Source: Paenibacillus zeisoli
GTDB taxonomy: Bacteria > Bacillota > Bacilli > Paenibacillales > Paenibacillaceae
DNA: 64,000 nt
Reading direction: 5' to 3'
Assembly (NCBI RefSeq): GCF_003994465.1
Contig: NZ_RZNX01000001.1
Span: 682,001 to 746,000, forward strand
Position 1 is the stretch's first letter. Every line of letters begins with the position of its first letter. Shown here piece by piece: positions 63,152 through 64,000 of the stretch. Made by a program: the position numbers and the translations under genes. Below the pieces are notes generated by a model that was given only the letters and a program-made list of their open reading frames with translations, was not told the DNA's origin and made no database searches.

Positions 63152-63787
63152 TTAAGGAAGCATAGAGCGGTCCCTTTGACGAAGTGCAAGCCAGCCGGCC
63201 AGCACACTCAGCAGTGTCAGGGCCACCGTGAAGTTGCGTACGCTGGTCAAATCGTCCATCAGCTGAACGGGCAGCCAGGGAAATACACCATATGTATAAT
63301 CTACCATGTCGTTCAGCAGGGTCCACAAACCGGCACCTAGAAGTATTCCGGCTCCAAATTTGTAGAAACGAACATAGAGCAGTGCCTCTACAGCCATCGC
63401 AGTATGTGATGCCACCAGCATCCATTCCTGCCATCCAATCATGTTGCCCTGGTACGCTCCCGCAAAAATGATACTCACAGCCCACACCCCATATTTCACA
63501 CTTGTGACTACGGCAAGGGACTCTATGAGTACACGGATCGCACCCAATTTCTTAAGCGCTTCCGACCATAGCAGGAAGCAGAGAGACAGGGTGAAGAACA
63601 GACTTGCCGTAGGGCTGTCCGGAACGAAGATGACCTGCCAAAGGGGGTTATGGGCCACGGTATAGTCGATTTGGTGCCCATACCAGTAATAGCCGTAAAT
63701 CGTACCCAGCAGGTTAAAAATAAAAAGAAGCCAAAGAAATCCGCGGCTAGTCAGGAATTCCCGGCTCCACCAATATGATATATTCAC
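63152..63787 (-). CDS. ypjA: DUF1405 membrane protein YpjA
   Basis: 211 residues from a GTG at 63787, 7 bases after AAAGGAGG. Six or so membrane helices: LWLLFIFNLLGTIYGYYWYG with FVPDSPTASLFFTLSLCFLL after it is the DUF1405 hallmark, then VKYGVWAVSIIFAG, LLLGAGLWTLLNDMVDYTYG-like and VALTLLSVLAGWLAL. Function not known. In Bacillus subtilis ypjA follows qcrABC, and the same order seems kept here because a gene fragment upstream ends in a cytochrome-like tail. Confidence 0.9.
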   Translation of the reverse strand: MNISYWWSREFLTSRGFLWLLFIFNLLGTIYGYYWYGHQIDYTVAHNPLWQVIFVPDSPTASLFFTLSLCFLLWSEALKKLGAIRVLIESLAVVTSVKYGVWAVSIIFAGAYQGNMIGWQEWMLVASHTAMAVEALLYVRFYKFGAGILLGAGLWTLLNDMVDYTYGVFPWLPVQLMDDLTSVRNFTVALTLLSVLAGWLALRQRDRSMLP

Positions 63788-63906
63788 TTACAATCCTCCT
63801 TTATCTAATCAGAGAATAACGGATGTGAAGGACAGAATACAAGACTCCTTCTCTCTTTTCTTATGAAAACCGTAATTAATCCTCGATATAACGATTCAAT
63901 ACCAGC

Positions 63907-63937
63907 AAAAAAACCTGACCGCTTTCACGGTCAGGTT
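63907..63937 (-). terminator. Terminator of the gene at the right edge
   Basis: AACCTGACCG and CGGTCAGGTT form a 10-bp stem with a 6-base loop, followed by seven T residues on the minus strand, 16 bases after the stop codon of the edge gene. Confidence 0.92.
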
Positions 63938-63952
63938 CTCTTCAATGTATAA

Positions 63953-64000
63953 TTATTTAGCTTCGGCTTTCTGTTTAGAGAGCCATTCGGCCAGATGGTC
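63953..64000 (-). CDS. qcrC: C-terminal end of a gene cut by the window edge, probably qcrC
   Basis: Sixteen codons with the stop are visible, ending DHLAEWLSKQKAEAK. A terminator follows. In Bacillus subtilis and relatives qcrC, the menaquinol-cytochrome c reductase cytochrome subunit, directly precedes ypjA and ends with a helix of the type xxLAxWLxxxK as in class I cytochrome c domains. The name rests on synteny and a short tail only. Confidence 0.5.
   Translation of the reverse strand, partial: DHLAEWLSKQKAEAK

Noticed and set aside
1-64000. tRNA, rRNA, insertion sequences, prophage, CRISPR or toxin-antitoxin loci
   Set aside because: Looked for on both strands by eye; no clover-leaf genes, transposase-like proteins, spaced direct repeats or classical toxin pairs were found. 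The region looks like stable chromosomal backbone.

Overview
The window looks like a chromosomal segment of a Paenibacillus-type, spore-forming member of the Bacillales. Evidence: strong AGGAGG-type ribosome binding sites, GTG and TTG starts, a proline T-box, bacillithiol synthesis genes, two GerMN lipoproteins, an SLH-domain protein, and a run of genes in almost the order known from Bacillus subtilis (ypjA-ypjB-ypjC-ypjD-dapB-mgsA-bshB1-bshA-cca-birA-panBCD-dinG ... ypmB ... asnS-dnaD ... nth ... dynamin). Most genes lie on the minus strand. I saw no rRNA, tRNA, insertion sequence, prophage or CRISPR array.

Layout. 1-4.3 kb: a sugar-type two-component system (AraC-class regulator, YesM-type kinase) and a periplasmic-type sugar-binding protein cut by the window edge, in ATGA-overlapping order. 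4.5-10.8 kb: a lipoprotein, a GNAT acetyltransferase coupled to purT, and a heterodimeric ABC exporter. 10.9-15.8 kb: a double-headed bacterial dynamin, a 93-residue unknown and endonuclease III. 15.8-23.1 kb: an SLH protein, then a tandemly duplicated pair (AMIN/Amidase_3 amidase plus GerMN lipoprotein), probably envelope or spore related. 23.3-25.1 kb: a NUDIX-winged-helix regulator followed by a SUKH protein with an L7/L12-like tail. 25.3-28.5 kb: leuCD divergent from a LysR regulator.

28.6-36.9 kb carries much of methionine salvage: mtnU and mtnE, then a T-box leader reading a proline codon, proB-proA-proC, and mtnW-mtnX-mtnB joined to proC by successive ATGA overlaps. The methionine-salvage genes therefore appear to sit under tRNA-Pro control. 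A methylthioadenosine deaminase (47.0-48.3 kb) belongs to the same theme. 37.0-39.6 kb holds a tiny membrane-peptide ORF and an ECF sigma / anti-sigma operon with two membrane proteins; the sigma gene seems to start at AUA.

39.9-64 kb: dnaD, asnS, ackA with a 3-hydroxyacyl-CoA dehydrogenase, a short FtsH-like protease coupled to an anchored protein of unknown function, ypmB, mtaD, rex, dinG, a TPR protein, pantothenate genes, birA, cca, bacillithiol genes, mgsA, dapB, ypjD, ypjC, ypjB, ypjA and the last codons of what synteny suggests is qcrC.

The best candidates for something undescribed are the T-box linkage of proline and methionine salvage, the FtsH-like protease pair, the SUKH-L12/NUDIX operon and the ECF operon with its AUA start and triple-repeat membrane protein.
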